64,000 nt of DNA from Lapidilactobacillus luobeiensis (GCF_024345205.1 NZ_BROC01000002.1:114406-178405), one strand, 5' to 3'; numbered from the stretch's first letter, positions 41,341-51,825 are shown. The notes: generated from the letters alone by a model not told the origin. Numbers and translations: made by a program.

Positions 41341-41450
41341 AACCGGTTTTATGAATAATTTTCTGTAAGCGACTGGTTTTTTGTGTTATTATCTTATTTG
41401 ACTGTGTCACAACAAGAGCGTACTTATGCATTTTGGAAGGAAGAAAATCA

Positions 41451-43298
41451 TTGAAAACACGTGAAGACATTCGAAATATTGCCATTATTGCCCACGTCGA
41501 TCATGGTAAAACAACGTTAGTTAACGAATTACTGAAACAATCTGATACTTTGGACGAACATATCAACTTGGAAGATCGGGCGATGGACTCCAATCCGATC
41601 GAACGGGAACGGGGCATCACGATCTTATCTAAGGTCACGGCCGTTGATTATCACAACCACAAGATCAACATTTTGGACACACCGGGACATGCGGACTTCG
41701 GTGGCGAAGTGGAACGGATCATGCGCATGGTCGACGGTGTGGTCTTGGTTGTCGACGCTTTTGAAGGCACAATGCCACAGACGCGGTTTGTTTTGAAAAA
41801 AGCGCTGGATCAACACTTGACTCCAATCGTGGTTATCAACAAGATCGACCGTCCTGGCGCTCGTCCTGAAGAAGTTGTGGACGAAGTGTTGGAATTGTTC
41901 ATTGAATTAGGCGCTGATGAAGACCAATTGGAATTCCCGGTTGTTTATACAAGCGCGGTCAATGGGACCTCAAGTATGGATGCTGAATTGGATACGCAAA
42001 AGCATACGATGGATCCTGTTTTCGACACGATCTTGGATACGATCCCAGCCCCGATCGACAATAGCGACGAACCTTTGCAGTTCCAAGTTGCGATGCTGGA
42101 TTACAACGATTATGTTGGCCGGATCGGCGTTGGTCGGATCTTCCGTGGTAAAATCAAGATCGGCGATAGCGTTTCTGTCTTGAAATTAGACGGTTCAACT
42201 AAGAATTTTCGGGTCACCAAGTTATTTGGCTTTTTCGGCTTGAAACGGATCGAAGTCACTGAGGCTAAAGCTGGCGATTTGATCGCGGTTTCCGGGATGG
42301 AAGATATTTTCGTTGGGGAAACGGTTACGCCAGTTGACCACCAAGACCGCTTACCGATCTTACGGATCGACGCGCCAACCCTGCAAATGACATTTGCGGT
42401 CAATGATTCTCCATTCGCTGGTCGCGAAGGTAAATTCGTGACCCCACGGAAAATCGAAGATCGCTTGAAATCTCAATTGCATACCGATGTTTCCTTGCGG
42501 GTCGATGATACTGATTTGCCAGGCGCTTGGGTCGTTTCCGGTCGGGGCGAATTGCATTTGTCGATTTTAGTTGAAGAAATGCGTCGGGAAGGCTTTGAAT
42601 TGCAACTTTCACGTCCAGAAGTTATCTATCGCGAAATCGATGGTCAATTGTCTGAGCCATTTGAATTGGTTCAGATCGATACACCCGACCAATATGTTGG
42701 TTCTGTGATCGATTCGATGGCGCAACGTAAAGGCGATATGCAGAACATGGAATCCATGGGCAATGGTCAGACTCGTTTGACCTTCCTCGCTCCTTCACGG
42801 GGCTTGATCGGTTATTCGACTGAATTCATGTCACAGACTGGTGGCTACGGCATCATGAGCCACTCATATGAAAAATACATGCCAGTGATCCGCAACTGGG
42901 AACCTGGTCGTCGTAGCGGCGCCTTGGTTTCGATCAACCAAGGGCCGTCAACGACTTATAGTTTGCAGTCAGTTGAAGACCGCGGCGAATTGTTTATCGC
43001 TGCTGGGATCGATGTCTATGAAGGCATGATCGTTGGTCAAAGTAATCGGGATCAAGATATTGCAGTCAACGTCACCAAGGGTAAGAACCTGACCAATACC
43101 CGGGCGGCTGGTAAAGATCACGCGGCAGCGATCCGGACACCGCGGTCATTGTCTTTGGAAGAATCGATCGAATTCCTGAACGAAGATGAATACTGCGAAG
43201 TTACGCCAACGAAGACTCGTTTACGTAAGAAGATCTTGAACACCAACGAACGGCGTAAGTCAGACAAGCGTCGCAAGATGGCTGCCCAAGACAACTAA
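41451..43298 (+). CDS. typA: Ribosome-associated GTPase TypA/BipA
   Basis: TypA is a translational GTPase that assists 50S assembly and growth under stress such as cold. The 615-residue protein has the P-loop AHVDHGKTT, switch-region [21 protein letters not shown] and NKIDRP, then domains II, III and the C-terminal domain specific to TypA, ending with a Lys/Arg-rich tail. The start is TTG 41451 (MKTREDIRN), preceded by GGAAGGAA at 41435-41442; a TTG at 41433 is in frame but overlaps that site. Confidence 0.96.
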   Translation: MKTREDIRNIAIIAHVDHGKTTLVNELLKQSDTLDEHINLEDRAMDSNPIERERGITILSKVTAVDYHNHKINILDTPGHADFGGEVERIMRMVDGVVLVVDAFEGTMPQTRFVLKKALDQHLTPIVVINKIDRPGARPEEVVDEVLELFIELGADEDQLEFPVVYTSAVNGTSSMDAELDTQKHTMDPVFDTILDTIPAPIDNSDEPLQFQVAMLDYNDYVGRIGVGRIFRGKIKIGDSVSVLKLDGSTKNFRVTKLFGFFGLKRIEVTEAKAGDLIAVSGMEDIFVGETVTPVDHQDRLPILRIDAPTLQMTFAVNDSPFAGREGKFVTPRKIEDRLKSQLHTDVSLRVDDTDLPGAWVVSGRGELHLSILVEEMRREGFELQLSRPEVIYREIDGQLSEPFELVQIDTPDQYVGSVIDSMAQRKGDMQNMESMGNGQTRLTFLAPSRGLIGYSTEFMSQTGGYGIMSHSYEKYMPVIRNWEPGRRSGALVSINQGPSTTYSLQSVEDRGELFIAAGIDVYEGMIVGQSNRDQDIAVNVTKGKNLTNTRAAGKDHAAAIRTPRSLSLEESIEFLNEDEYCEVTPTKTRLRKKILNTNERRKSDKRRKMAAQDN

Positions 43299-43322
43299 GT
43301 GATAATGATCAACTGATTTTAG

Positions 43323-43376
43323 AAACAGATCGGAGATTTGGCTAGATTTTAGCAAAATCAGCGATCTGTTTTTTTA
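43323..43376 (+). terminator. Terminator after typA
   Basis: Sixteen-base arms AAACAGATCGGAGATT and AATCAGCGATCTGTTT pair with two mismatches, followed by TTTTATTTTT. Confidence 0.88.
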
Positions 43377-43516
43377 TTTTTGCCACGGCTATGCTAAAAT
43401 GAATAGTGTTTAATCGAATCAAGTTGTTTCCGAGCTGAGGGTGCATCTGCTCAGGCAGTCAGGAGCAATAGCAGGTCGACTCACGACTATTTTACTTGAG
43501 AAAGGAGGACGCTGAT

Positions 43517-44713
43517 TTGCGACAGAAATTCAAATTGATCGACTATTGGCTCTTGGTACCAGTTACCTTATTGGTTGCCTTGGGTGCGATCATGGTCTAT
43601 TCGGCCAGTTCGAGCATGCTGGCTAATGTGGGCGCGCCGGCGACGTATTATCTGAAGCGTCAATTGGTGCTGGCGGCCGTGGGCGTTTTCACTGGTTTGG
43701 TCGCGTTTCTTTTGCGTGTCGAGATCCTCTATGAAAAAAAATTCGTTCTATTTTGGCTAGCGCTTACTTTTATTTTGATGTTGATCCTTTTGGGCTTGCG
43801 GATCTTTCACCCCAGTTCCGCGGTCAATGGGGCCGTGGGCTGGATCAGTATCGGTGGTTTTACGATCCAACCCGTGGAGCTAGCCAAATTAGCGCTGATC
43901 CTCTATCTAGCCTTTATTTTTGGTCGCAAACAACGGTCGATGTATCGGGGCCATTATCTAAAAAATCTGCTTGCGCCGTTTTTTTTGGCCTTTATCTTAA
44001 TGGTGATGGCGGCCTTACAACCGGATATTGGCGGGGCCAGTATTCTGCTGTTGATCACGTTAGTGTTGGTTGCTGCTAGCGGGATCCCTTGGATCTTCTC
44101 CTTGGGGATCGTGGGATTTTTGGTCGCGACCTTTACCGCCGGAGTCCGCTACTTGGGCAATGCTGATGCCAATGCGCCGATCATGAAGCTTTTCCATTTG
44201 AACTATCAATTAGAGCGATTTCAAGCGTTTGCCCATCCATTTCAGTTGGAGCAACATGGCGGGATCCAATTGGTCAATTCTTATTACGCAATCAGTAATG
44301 GGGGTTGGTTCGGTCGGGGGGTCGGGAACAGTATTCAAAAGACTGGCTATCTGCCTGAACCTTATACTGATTTTATTCTCTCGATCACGGCTGAAGAATT
44401 GGGTGTCGTGGGTGTGACCGTGATCCTGATTTTACTGGCAATCATTATTTTGCGGAGTTTTTTGATCGGATTACGAGTAAACCAACCGTCGCTGTCTTTG
44501 ATCTGTTTTGGTATCGGCACCATGTTTTTCGTGCAGATCTTATTCAATGTCGGTGGTCTTTTGGGCCTTTTACCGATCACCGGGGTGACCTTGCCCTTTA
44601 TTAGTTATGGGGGGGCCAGTTTGATCATTTCCTTGACCAGTATTGGGATCCTCTTGAATATCAGTGCTTACACAAAGAAAAAAGCCCTAAAGGAAGCTGA
44701 AAAAAATGTTTAA
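43517..44713 (+). CDS. ftsW: SEDS-family septal peptidoglycan polymerase FtsW
   Basis: FtsW polymerises lipid II at the septum with its partner PBP. The 398-residue protein has about ten membrane segments, the MVYSASS motif near the start, QPVELAKLALILY, and the conserved GVTLPFISYGGAS near the C terminus. I call it FtsW rather than RodA because the typA-ftsW-ylbG order is conserved for FtsW; the family itself is shared by both. Start TTG 43517 lies eight bases after AAAGGAGG. The end overlaps ylbG by eight bases. Confidence 0.9.
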   Translation: MRQKFKLIDYWLLVPVTLLVALGAIMVYSASSSMLANVGAPATYYLKRQLVLAAVGVFTGLVAFLLRVEILYEKKFVLFWLALTFILMLILLGLRIFHPSSAVNGAVGWISIGGFTIQPVELAKLALILYLAFIFGRKQRSMYRGHYLKNLLAPFFLAFILMVMAALQPDIGGASILLLITLVLVAASGIPWIFSLGIVGFLVATFTAGVRYLGNADANAPIMKLFHLNYQLERFQAFAHPFQLEQHGGIQLVNSYYAISNGGWFGRGVGNSIQKTGYLPEPYTDFILSITAEELGVVGVTVILILLAIIILRSFLIGLRVNQPSLSLICFGIGTMFFVQILFNVGGLLGLLPITGVTLPFISYGGASLIISLTSIGILLNISAYTKKKALKEAEKNV

Positions 44714-44981
44714 AATCAAAGCAAGAACTTCGCTAGCGGTTTGGGTCTATTCCTTGAAACAAATTCGGCAATTGCGCCACTATGGCCTAGTTTATTATGT
44801 ATCGAAACGAATGAAATATGTGATCATTTACGTAGATCAAGACCAAGCCGAGCGAGTCACAAAATCCTTGGAACATTTGCGCTTCGTCCGTAAAGTCGAG
44901 CCTTCATATCGGCGCTCACTGGATCTGAATCTTGGCGAAAAGCTCGATCAAGAAGCGGCTGCAGAAAGTCGTGGTGAGTAG
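44706..44981 (+). CDS. ylbG: DUF2129 family protein YlbG
   Basis: A 91-residue cytoplasmic protein of the YlbG family (DUF2129), function unknown. The conserved GLVYYVSKRMKYVIIYVD stretch is in the centre. ATG 44706 lies within the last codons of ftsW, and rsmD begins three bases after the stop, so it is translated in a tight operon. The neighbourhood ylbG-rsmD-coaD is conserved in Firmicutes. Confidence 0.88.
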   Translation: MFKIKARTSLAVWVYSLKQIRQLRHYGLVYYVSKRMKYVIIYVDQDQAERVTKSLEHLRFVRKVEPSYRRSLDLNLGEKLDQEAAAESRGE

Positions 44982-44983
44982 CG

Positions 44984-45541
44984 ATGCGGGTGATCTCCGG
45001 GCGTTATGGTGGCCGTCGATTATTAGCGGTCCCAGGAACGCAGACCCGACCGACGACTGATAAAGTCAAAGAAGCACTATTCAGCATGATCGGTCCTTAC
45101 TTCGATGGTGGGATAGCTTTGGACCTATTTGCTGGGACTGGTGGCTTAGGGATCGAAGCGGTCTCTCGCGGTTGTGACCAAGCTATTTTAGTTGATAAGC
45201 AGCGGCAGGCTCAGGAAACGATCCAGCACAATATCGTTGTGACCAAAGAGCCAGAACGTTTTCAATTATTGAAGATGCCAGCGCAGTCGGCCTTGGCTTA
45301 TTTGGGTCAACAACAAATCAAAGTCGATCTAGTTTTCTTGGATCCACCTTATCGTTTTAAAATCATCCCCACATTGATGAGTAAGTTAGCGGCGGCCGGA
45401 TCCTTGGCCCCACAGGCGTTGATCATTGCGGAGACCGATCATAGTGAAGCGTTGCCTGAACCGCCAGTTGGGTTTACCCAACTGAAACATCATGATTATG
45501 GCTTGACGCAGATCACGGTCTATCGCTATTTAAAGGAGTGA
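44984..45541 (+). CDS. rsmD: 16S rRNA (guanine(966)-N(2))-methyltransferase RsmD
   Basis: RsmD methylates G966 of 16S rRNA in the 30S subunit with S-adenosylmethionine. The 185-residue protein starts MRVISGRYGGRRL, has the SAM-binding LDLFAGTGGLGIEA and the catalytic FLDPPY. It is seven bases upstream of coaD. Confidence 0.94.
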   Translation: MRVISGRYGGRRLLAVPGTQTRPTTDKVKEALFSMIGPYFDGGIALDLFAGTGGLGIEAVSRGCDQAILVDKQRQAQETIQHNIVVTKEPERFQLLKMPAQSALAYLGQQQIKVDLVFLDPPYRFKIIPTLMSKLAAAGSLAPQALIIAETDHSEALPEPPVGFTQLKHHDYGLTQITVYRYLKE

Positions 45542-45547
45542 TCAGAT

Positions 45548-46051
45548 ATGAAGCGAGTGGCATTGTTCGCGGGTAGTTTCGACCCTTTGACTCAGGGTCA
45601 TTTAGTGACGCTAGAAAAAGCGCTCGATCTTTTTGATGAGGTCGTGGTCGGCGTGATGACTAATGGCAGTAAACATTATCTATTGTCGGTCGATGAACGG
45701 GTCGCGATCATTCGCGCGGCCGTCAAGGATGATCCTCGCGTGCAGGTTATTGCTCGGCCAGCTGGTTTGACCACCAGCTTGGCGCGCGAGCTCGGCGCGC
45801 AATTCTTAGTGCGTGGCCTGCGCAATAGCGATGATTTCACTTATGAATCAGGGATAGCGGCGATGAACGCTAGTTTGGCGCCAGAGATCCAAACGATTTT
45901 CTTGCTGACCGATCCTAAGTTGGCTTATGTTTCTTCCAGTATGATCAAAGAAGTTTTAACATTTGGCGGGGATGTTTCGACTTATTTGACGCCATTAGCC
46001 ATCAAATTGTTGCGTCAAAAATTGTTGCCCACGCCGGATCAAACTTGTTGA
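45548..46051 (+). CDS. coaD: Phosphopantetheine adenylyltransferase
   Basis: CoaD makes dephospho-CoA from 4'-phosphopantetheine and ATP, the penultimate step of CoA synthesis. The 167-residue protein has GSFDPLTQGH (T/HxGH motif, residues 9-18) and VSSSMIKEV near the C terminus. Full length. Together with rsmD it forms the conserved pair. Confidence 0.95.
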   Translation: MKRVALFAGSFDPLTQGHLVTLEKALDLFDEVVVGVMTNGSKHYLLSVDERVAIIRAAVKDDPRVQVIARPAGLTTSLARELGAQFLVRGLRNSDDFTYESGIAAMNASLAPEIQTIFLLTDPKLAYVSSSMIKEVLTFGGDVSTYLTPLAIKLLRQKLLPTPDQTC

Positions 46052-46101
46052 CCGTCAGCGAAGATCGGGCTGCTTAGGCAGATAAAAAGAAGGCGAAAAA
46101 T

Positions 46102-47139
46102 TTGAAAAAGAAATGGTTACGTCCATTTTTAACAGTTCTCGGGATCTTGTTGGTTGCCGCATTCTTTTTATTGCCGTTACCTCAATATATCGAACAACCG
46201 GGATCGGCAGAATCATTGAAACCATTTGTTACTGTCGATGGTCAGCATGATCAAAAAAAAGGCGACTACATGCTGGTGACAGTGGGGATCCGTCAAGCCA
46301 CGGCTTTCAGCTGGCTGATGGCTCAGACCAATGATTTTCAAGAAACGGTCAGTCGTCAGGATCTGATGGGTACGGCTGATAGTGCGACTTATGACCGGGT
46401 CCAAGAATATTACATGACCAATTCGATCAATAACGCAATCACGCAAGCCTATCGTGCAGCCAAGAAAACGTACCAAGTCGATTTCTTGGGTATTTATGTG
46501 ATGGAAGTGATCCCGACCTCGTCACTTGCTGGTAAGATCCAGGTCGGAGATACGATCACTGCCGTTGATGGTCATCACTTCAAGAACAACCAAGGTTTTA
46601 TCGATTACTTGAAAAATAAGAAAATCGGTGCGCAAGTGACCATCGATTATTTGCGCGCCAAGAAATCAGCGACGACCACAGCAAAAATCATCGCTTTACC
46701 GGGAACAAAACGTCATGGCTTGGGGATCACTTTAACTGATCGTACGCGGGTCACCACGAAGATCCCAGTCAAGATCGATGCCGGCGACATTGGCGGCCCC
46801 TCAGCAGGAATGATGTTTTCTTTGCAGGTCTATGAACAGCTGACTGGTAATCAGTTACGGCGGGGCCGGAAGATCGCCGGGACGGGAACAATCGCCGCTG
46901 ATGGTACGGTCGGTGCTATCGGCGGGATCGATAAAAAAGTCGTTGCGGCAGATCGAGCCGGCGCTACGATCTTTTTCGCGCCCGATGATCCTGTCACCAA
47001 GGCGATCAAACGTGCTGACCCTGATTATTTGAACAATTATCAAACAGCCAAAAAGGCGGCCAAAAAAATCGGTACCAAAATGAAGATCGTTCCGGTAAAG
47101 AAATTTAATGATGTTTTGACTTATTTAGCCGATAACTAA
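46102..47139 (+). CDS. SepM/YlbL-like PDZ-Lon membrane protease
   Basis: A 345-residue membrane-anchored serine protease. It has one N-terminal transmembrane helix (about residues 8-26), a PDZ domain (GKIQVGDTITAVDG, about 145-200), and a C-terminal Lon-type proteolytic domain with the catalytic serine in GGPSAGMMF and lysine in GGIDKKVVAA. Relatives include SepM, which processes competence peptide in streptococci; here the substrate is unknown. The start is TTG 46102, preceded by AGAAGGCG. Confidence 0.88.
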   Translation: MKKKWLRPFLTVLGILLVAAFFLLPLPQYIEQPGSAESLKPFVTVDGQHDQKKGDYMLVTVGIRQATAFSWLMAQTNDFQETVSRQDLMGTADSATYDRVQEYYMTNSINNAITQAYRAAKKTYQVDFLGIYVMEVIPTSSLAGKIQVGDTITAVDGHHFKNNQGFIDYLKNKKIGAQVTIDYLRAKKSATTTAKIIALPGTKRHGLGITLTDRTRVTTKIPVKIDAGDIGGPSAGMMFSLQVYEQLTGNQLRRGRKIAGTGTIAADGTVGAIGGIDKKVVAADRAGATIFFAPDDPVTKAIKRADPDYLNNYQTAKKAAKKIGTKMKIVPVKKFNDVLTYLADN

Positions 47140-47239
47140 AGCAGTGAACTAGCTGGTGGGTATCAGCAAAGTAGCGTCAGTTTAAGTAGCACGAGCTGGT
47201 GCAGTTAAGATCAGTTTAGCGCTGAATCGAGAAAATTCG

Positions 47240-47284
47240 AAAAGTCCGTCCTGATTTTTTTAAATCATGACGGGCTTTTTTGCT
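47240..47284 (+). terminator. Terminator before comEA
   Basis: Eighteen-base arms AAAAGTCCGTCCTGATTT and AAATCATGACGGGCTTTT pair with two wobble or mismatch positions, followed by further T bases. Confidence 0.85.
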
Positions 47285-47317
47285 GGACTTTGCGTATTTA
47301 AAGTCGAGGTGAAGATT

Positions 47318-48031
47318 ATGGTGAAAGCCCGTGAATTTTATCAAAACCATCGTTGGCCTATTTTGATCGGACTGGCGCTGGTCGTTGTTTTACTGATCAG
47401 TATTGGCTTACTTGGTCATCGTTGGTCACAAACACAGCTGACCGCGCCGTTACTCGCGCCGAATCAAGAAACAAGTGCTGAGCTTCCCGTAAAAACAGAT
47501 CCTGATCAGGAAAAAGCCTCAGCGACCGTGACCAAAGATAGTCAAAGCAGCGAAGTCGCGCGCTCGTCCAAGATCTATGTTGAGATCAAAGGGGCAGTCG
47601 TTCGGCCAGATGTTTATCGACTTACGGCCGATCAACATGTGATCGATTTGGTGAAAAAGGCGGGGGGCTTGACGGCGGCTGCTGACGATCGGCAAATAAA
47701 CTTGGCTAGTGCCTTGACCGATGGCTTAAGTCTTTACGTGCCCACAAAAGAAGAAACGGCGAATAGCGGTGATACAGACTTGGCGGTAACACCGCCGACT
47801 GCGCCGACTGTTGGGGGCGGCCCAGCGGCGCAACAACGATTAGTGGACTTGAATCACGCTGACGCGACTGAACTGCAAACGGTCAGTGGGATCGGTCCAA
47901 AAAAAGCTGATGACATCATTGCTTATCGGCAACAAAATGGTGGTTTCAAATCGGTGGAAGACTTGACCCAAGTCAGTGGTATTGGGGAGAAAACTTTAGC
48001 GAAGATCCGTGATCAATTGTGTGTGCGCTAA
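47318..48031 (+). CDS. comEA: Competence protein ComEA
   Basis: ComEA is the membrane-anchored receptor that binds incoming double-stranded DNA during transformation. The 237-residue protein has one transmembrane helix (about residues 13-32), a SLBB domain (IYVEIKGAVVRPDVYRL, about 85-155), and a C-terminal double helix-hairpin-helix (GIGPKKADDII and GIGEKTLAKI). ATG 47318 follows GAGGTGAAG; an upstream in-frame codon at 47267 lies inside the terminator hairpin. comEB, between comEA and comEC in Bacillus, is absent. Confidence 0.93.
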   Translation: MVKAREFYQNHRWPILIGLALVVVLLISIGLLGHRWSQTQLTAPLLAPNQETSAELPVKTDPDQEKASATVTKDSQSSEVARSSKIYVEIKGAVVRPDVYRLTADQHVIDLVKKAGGLTAAADDRQINLASALTDGLSLYVPTKEETANSGDTDLAVTPPTAPTVGGGPAAQQRLVDLNHADATELQTVSGIGPKKADDIIAYRQQNGGFKSVEDLTQVSGIGEKTLAKIRDQLCVR

Positions 48032-48045
48032 ACTTTAAAGCGCGG

Positions 48046-50364
48046 ATGAGCGAGACGTTTGACTCGTTTAAGGGGAATTGGGGCCTCGATCAAGGGGTCC
48101 AAGGCAAATTATTATGGTCGGCGGTGAGCGTTGCCTTATTTCTAGGTGTTTTTTGGAGTCAACAACCGTGGTTATTTTTGTTATTGTTGGGGCTGGCATT
48201 GTTACGGCTTATTTGGCGACGGCAATGGTCGTTGCTAGGCGTGACATGTTGCTGCTGTGGCTTATTCGGTGGTCGGCAACTTTGGTCAAAATATCAGCGG
48301 CAGTATTTACCGACACAACTCACTCAGCTTAGCGTTGGTGCTGATCAAATCAAGTTCAATGGCGATCTGCTGACGGGGATCGCGCGAACAGAAGATGGTG
48401 GTCGCGTCTTTGCGTTGATAACGATCCCTGATAATGCGACTAAGCAAGCACTACAACGCAATTGCCGTCCCTTGTTGCTCACGATCAAACAGTCGCAGTG
48501 TGAAAAAATCAGTCCAGCCCCGAATCAGGCTCAATTTGATTTTGCAAACTGGGCCAGTCATCGGGAGGTGACTTGGCAAGTCAAGGCTCAAATCGCCGGG
48601 TGGTCGACTCGATCCCCACAAACGATTTTTGAGTGGCTCGGATATTGGCGTAGTCGTTTATGCCATCGCTGGGATCACTATCCACGCTGTTGTCGTTTTC
48701 ATTTGCGGGCGTTGATCACTGGTGTTCAAGAACGAGTCGATCAACCATTACGAGACTTATTGAGCACTTGGGGACTGGTCCATCTGTTGGCACTATCAGG
48801 CTTCCATGTTAGTTTGATCGTTAAAAGCAGTCGCTGGTTGGGCGCCCGCCTACACTGCCCGGATGAGATCATTTGTGGGGTGTTAAGTCTTGTGTTACCT
48901 GGTTACGCGATCTTTGTTGGTGGGCAGATCGGGATCTGGCGCGCGGTCGTCAGTTTCTTGCTTAGTCGATGGCAACATTGGCGACATCGACACTGGTCAC
49001 CACTTGACCGTTACGCTTTAACCTTGTTGATTTGTTTATTTTTACAGCCGGCCGCTTTATTTGAGTTGGGCGCTCAATTGAGTTTCGGCTTGACCCTGCT
49101 GTTTTATTCAGCGCCACCAGAGCTCGCTCATTGGCGTCTACAATTACGATTATCAGCTTTGACTGGACTAATCTTACTAGGGCAAACTGGCGTTTGGTCG
49201 CTTTGGCTTTTGGTGGGTGGGAGTCTCGCCCCGATATTTGCGCTGATCCTTTTAGCAAGTATTTTTTCGACGGGGCTTTGCGCTTCTAGTTGTGCGTTCT
49301 GGGAACCGTTTTGGCAACGATGGTATACCTTGCTATCAGGGTTGACTGATCACCATCCAGGACGATTGGTCATTGGCAAACCGTTAGGTAGTGTCATTTT
49401 GATCGCGCTGGTCCTGATGCTCTTACAAAATGAAGCGCCACGACTCTCAGCGCAGTTTTGTGGACCTTTGATTATTTTGTTATGTGGACATTGCTTGTTC
49501 ATCAAAGTTCCTTTGGTCCAGCGGGTCACTTTGATCGATGTGGGGCAGGGAGATAGTATTTTGGTCCAGACTGCTTGGCCACGCCGAACTTTGTTGATCG
49601 ATACAGGTGGGCGGTTAACCTTCCCACAGGCGCAGTGGCAAGCGCGGCAAACTACTGCTGGTGTGACTCAGACCACATTACCTTATTTAGCTGCAGCTGG
49701 GATCGATCACTTGGATCACGTACTCTTGACTCATCAAGATGCGGACCATGTGGGTGACCTAGTTGCGTTGGCCCAGCAGATACCGATCGATGAGATCATA
49801 CTCCCTGCAGGGATGAGTGAAAATCCGCAAGTTCGCGCAAAATTAGACCGTTTGGCTAGATCGACGCGGATCCGCCCGTGCTTGGCAGATCAAAAATTGG
49901 CCGATGGTCGGTTGCAGGGACAGTTTCTGGCACCGACTAAACCAGGGGCGGGGACAAATGAAGATTCTTTAGTTTTGCTGTTGCAATTGGGTTCAAGCCG
50001 CTGGTTGTTCACCGGTGACTTGGACCAAGCAAATGAGTTGGCGTTGTTGCAACGCTACCCTAACTTGAGTGCTGATTATCTTAAAATCGGTCATCATGGT
50101 AGTCAAACGGCCAGCCATCCTGAGTTCTTGCGGCGATTAGGCTTACGTGGCGCTTTTATCTCTGCAGGTCGCGCCAATCGCTATCATCATCCCGCAGTGA
50201 CAACACTGACAAGCTTACGGAACGCGAAAATCCCGTTTCTGAACACGGCCCGTTATGGTATGATTGAATGGAGCGAAAATCTGCTGACGAAGCACCAGAA
50301 AATACGGACAAAACTGACGGGGAGTGAAGGGATTCGTGGTCAAGACGGCAACGAAAATAATTAG
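48046..50364 (+). CDS. comEC: Competence protein ComEC (DNA internalisation)
   Basis: ComEC forms the channel for single-stranded DNA uptake. The 772-residue protein has N-terminal membrane helices, an extracellular region (about 60-215), the competence domain (LVHLLALSGFHVS onward) with about eight helices, and a C-terminal metallo-beta-lactamase-like domain with DVGQGDSI and TTHQ-like LLTHQDADHVGD plus GHHGS. This last domain probably degrades one strand. The start is uncertain: ATG 48046 has only a weak ribosome site, and GTG 48019 would overlap comEA by 13 bases. The comEA-comEC pair is intact. Confidence 0.93.
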   Translation: MSETFDSFKGNWGLDQGVQGKLLWSAVSVALFLGVFWSQQPWLFLLLLGLALLRLIWRRQWSLLGVTCCCCGLFGGRQLWSKYQRQYLPTQLTQLSVGADQIKFNGDLLTGIARTEDGGRVFALITIPDNATKQALQRNCRPLLLTIKQSQCEKISPAPNQAQFDFANWASHREVTWQVKAQIAGWSTRSPQTIFEWLGYWRSRLCHRWDHYPRCCRFHLRALITGVQERVDQPLRDLLSTWGLVHLLALSGFHVSLIVKSSRWLGARLHCPDEIICGVLSLVLPGYAIFVGGQIGIWRAVVSFLLSRWQHWRHRHWSPLDRYALTLLICLFLQPAALFELGAQLSFGLTLLFYSAPPELAHWRLQLRLSALTGLILLGQTGVWSLWLLVGGSLAPIFALILLASIFSTGLCASSCAFWEPFWQRWYTLLSGLTDHHPGRLVIGKPLGSVILIALVLMLLQNEAPRLSAQFCGPLIILLCGHCLFIKVPLVQRVTLIDVGQGDSILVQTAWPRRTLLIDTGGRLTFPQAQWQARQTTAGVTQTTLPYLAAAGIDHLDHVLLTHQDADHVGDLVALAQQIPIDEIILPAGMSENPQVRAKLDRLARSTRIRPCLADQKLADGRLQGQFLAPTKPGAGTNEDSLVLLLQLGSSRWLFTGDLDQANELALLQRYPNLSADYLKIGHHGSQTASHPEFLRRLGLRGAFISAGRANRYHHPAVTTLTSLRNAKIPFLNTARYGMIEWSENLLTKHQKIRTKLTGSEGIRGQDGNENN

Positions 50365-51376
50365 TTTAGAGCAATTACAACAAACGTCACTGACGGAATT
50401 ACCGCCGGTGATCGTTGTCTTGGGGCAGGAGCAGGCGCTATTGACTCAGATCCAGACCTATTTTGACCGGTTATTGACGCCAGATGAACGCCAAATGAAT
50501 CTGGGCCGCTATGATCTCCAAGAAACTAGTTTAGCAGTGGCTTTGGATGATGCAGCCTCAGTTCCTTTTTTTGGTGATTGGCGACTGGTCATTTTAACGA
50601 CACCTTTTTTCCTGACTGGGGCCACTAATAAAAATAAAGTAGAACAAGATCCAGCGCTACTGCTGGGCTATCTACAGCAACCACAGCCTACCACGAAGTT
50701 AGTGATCTGGGCGGATTATGAAAAATTGGATGAACGAAAAAAAGTGACGAAGCAGCTAAAAAAAGTCGCTTTATTTGTTAACGCGGGAAAGGTTCAAGGA
50801 ACGGAGTTGAACCGACGTTTACAACGAGACTGTCAACGTTTAGGCGCGACGATCACGGCACCAGCATTGAATTTGTTGTTGCAGCGGACCCGAGATGATT
50901 ATTCTGCGGCGCTACAGCAAATGGAGAAATTGGCGCTTTACGTGGGGCCCACAGGCGCGATCACCCCAGAGATAGTTGCGCGGACCGTGGAGCAGGTGAT
51001 CGATGATAATGCCTTCGAGCTGGTAGCAGCGACCTTGAACGGTCATTTACAAAGTGCGCTCTTGATCTACCGAAAATTGATCATCAATGGTCAGGAACCG
51101 ATCGGTCTTTTAGCACTTTTACTGACACAGGTCCGCTTATTACTGCAAGTCAAGATCATGCAGCAGGCCGGGTATACTCAGGGCACGATCGCACAGCAAT
51201 TGAGCGTCCATCCATATCGCATCAAGCTGGCCTTAGGACAAGCGCGGAATTATCGTTCCGCGCGACTGCAAGAAATGTATTTGCGTTTGGTCAAATTGGA
51301 TTATCAGATCAAAACAGGGCAAGTGGATAAAACCAATGGCTTAGAATTATTGATCACCAGATTTGCGACGCAGTGA
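50336..51376 (+). CDS. holA: DNA polymerase III, delta subunit
   Basis: HolA is the delta subunit of the clamp loader, opening the beta clamp. The 346-residue protein has the family VVLGQEQALLTQI start, VFFxDWRLVIL-like SVPFFGDWRLVIL, and the helical C-terminal domain with ARNYRSARLQEMYLRL. Start GTG 50336 is chosen because GGGGAG precedes it; a GTG at 50324 is too close. The gene overlaps comEC by 29 bases, and comEC-holA-rpsT is a conserved order. Confidence 0.9.
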   Translation: MVKTATKIISLEQLQQTSLTELPPVIVVLGQEQALLTQIQTYFDRLLTPDERQMNLGRYDLQETSLAVALDDAASVPFFGDWRLVILTTPFFLTGATNKNKVEQDPALLLGYLQQPQPTTKLVIWADYEKLDERKKVTKQLKKVALFVNAGKVQGTELNRRLQRDCQRLGATITAPALNLLLQRTRDDYSAALQQMEKLALYVGPTGAITPEIVARTVEQVIDDNAFELVAATLNGHLQSALLIYRKLIINGQEPIGLLALLLTQVRLLLQVKIMQQAGYTQGTIAQQLSVHPYRIKLALGQARNYRSARLQEMYLRLVKLDYQIKTGQVDKTNGLELLITRFATQ

Positions 51377-51442
51377 AAAAGATGTCGAGGTCACCTGATT
51401 TTGCCAATGTCTGGATGTAAACTTTCTAAAAAGCATGCAAAA

Positions 51443-51472
51443 AAAGCACTTGAGGATTTTCTCAAGTGCTTT
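51443..51472. terminator. Bidirectional terminator between holA and rpsT
   Basis: Perfect 12-bp stem AAAGCACTTGAG / CTCAAGTGCTTT with a six-base loop, A-run before and T bases after. Confidence 0.9.
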
Positions 51473-51494
51473 CGTCAAAACTGAGTCATTTAAA

Positions 51495-51752
51495 TTAGTT
51501 AGCTTGGTTTAAACGAGTTAAGCGTGATTTGTCACGCGCAGCTTTATTGGCATGGATCAAGCCTTTGGAAGCGGCCATATCGATCGCGCGAATTGCGTCA
51601 GTGTATAATGCACCAGCATTTTCAGCGCTTTCTGCATGAGCAGTTTCGAATTTCTTCACTGCGGTCCGCATTGCTGCTTTTTGGCTAGCGTTTTGAGTCC
51701 GAGCTTTATTGTTCGTACCAACACGCTTGATTGCAGATTTGATTTGTGGCAT
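51495..51752 (-). CDS. rpsT: 30S ribosomal protein S20
   Basis: S20 binds the 5' region of 16S rRNA early in 30S assembly. The 85-residue product begins [11 protein letters not shown] and is rich in Lys, Ala and Arg, as usual. ATG 51752 has GGAGGTGA upstream; an earlier in-frame codon at 51767 overlaps this site. It is convergent with holA and divergent from rpsO. Confidence 0.95.
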   Translation of the reverse strand: MPQIKSAIKRVGTNNKARTQNASQKAAMRTAVKKFETAHAESAENAGALYTDAIRAIDMAASKGLIHANKAARDKSRLTRLNQAN

Positions 51753-51797
51753 TGAGGTCACCTCCAACTATAGAAAAATAAAAACTTGCCAAAAAAT

Positions 51798-51825
51798 ATT
51801 ATATCAGAACAGGCTAGATATGCAA
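51798..51825 (-). promoter_or_regulatory. Promoter of rpsT
   Basis: On the minus strand: TTGCAT (51825-51820), a 16-base spacer and TATAAT (51803-51798), 46 bases before the rpsT start. Confidence 0.8.
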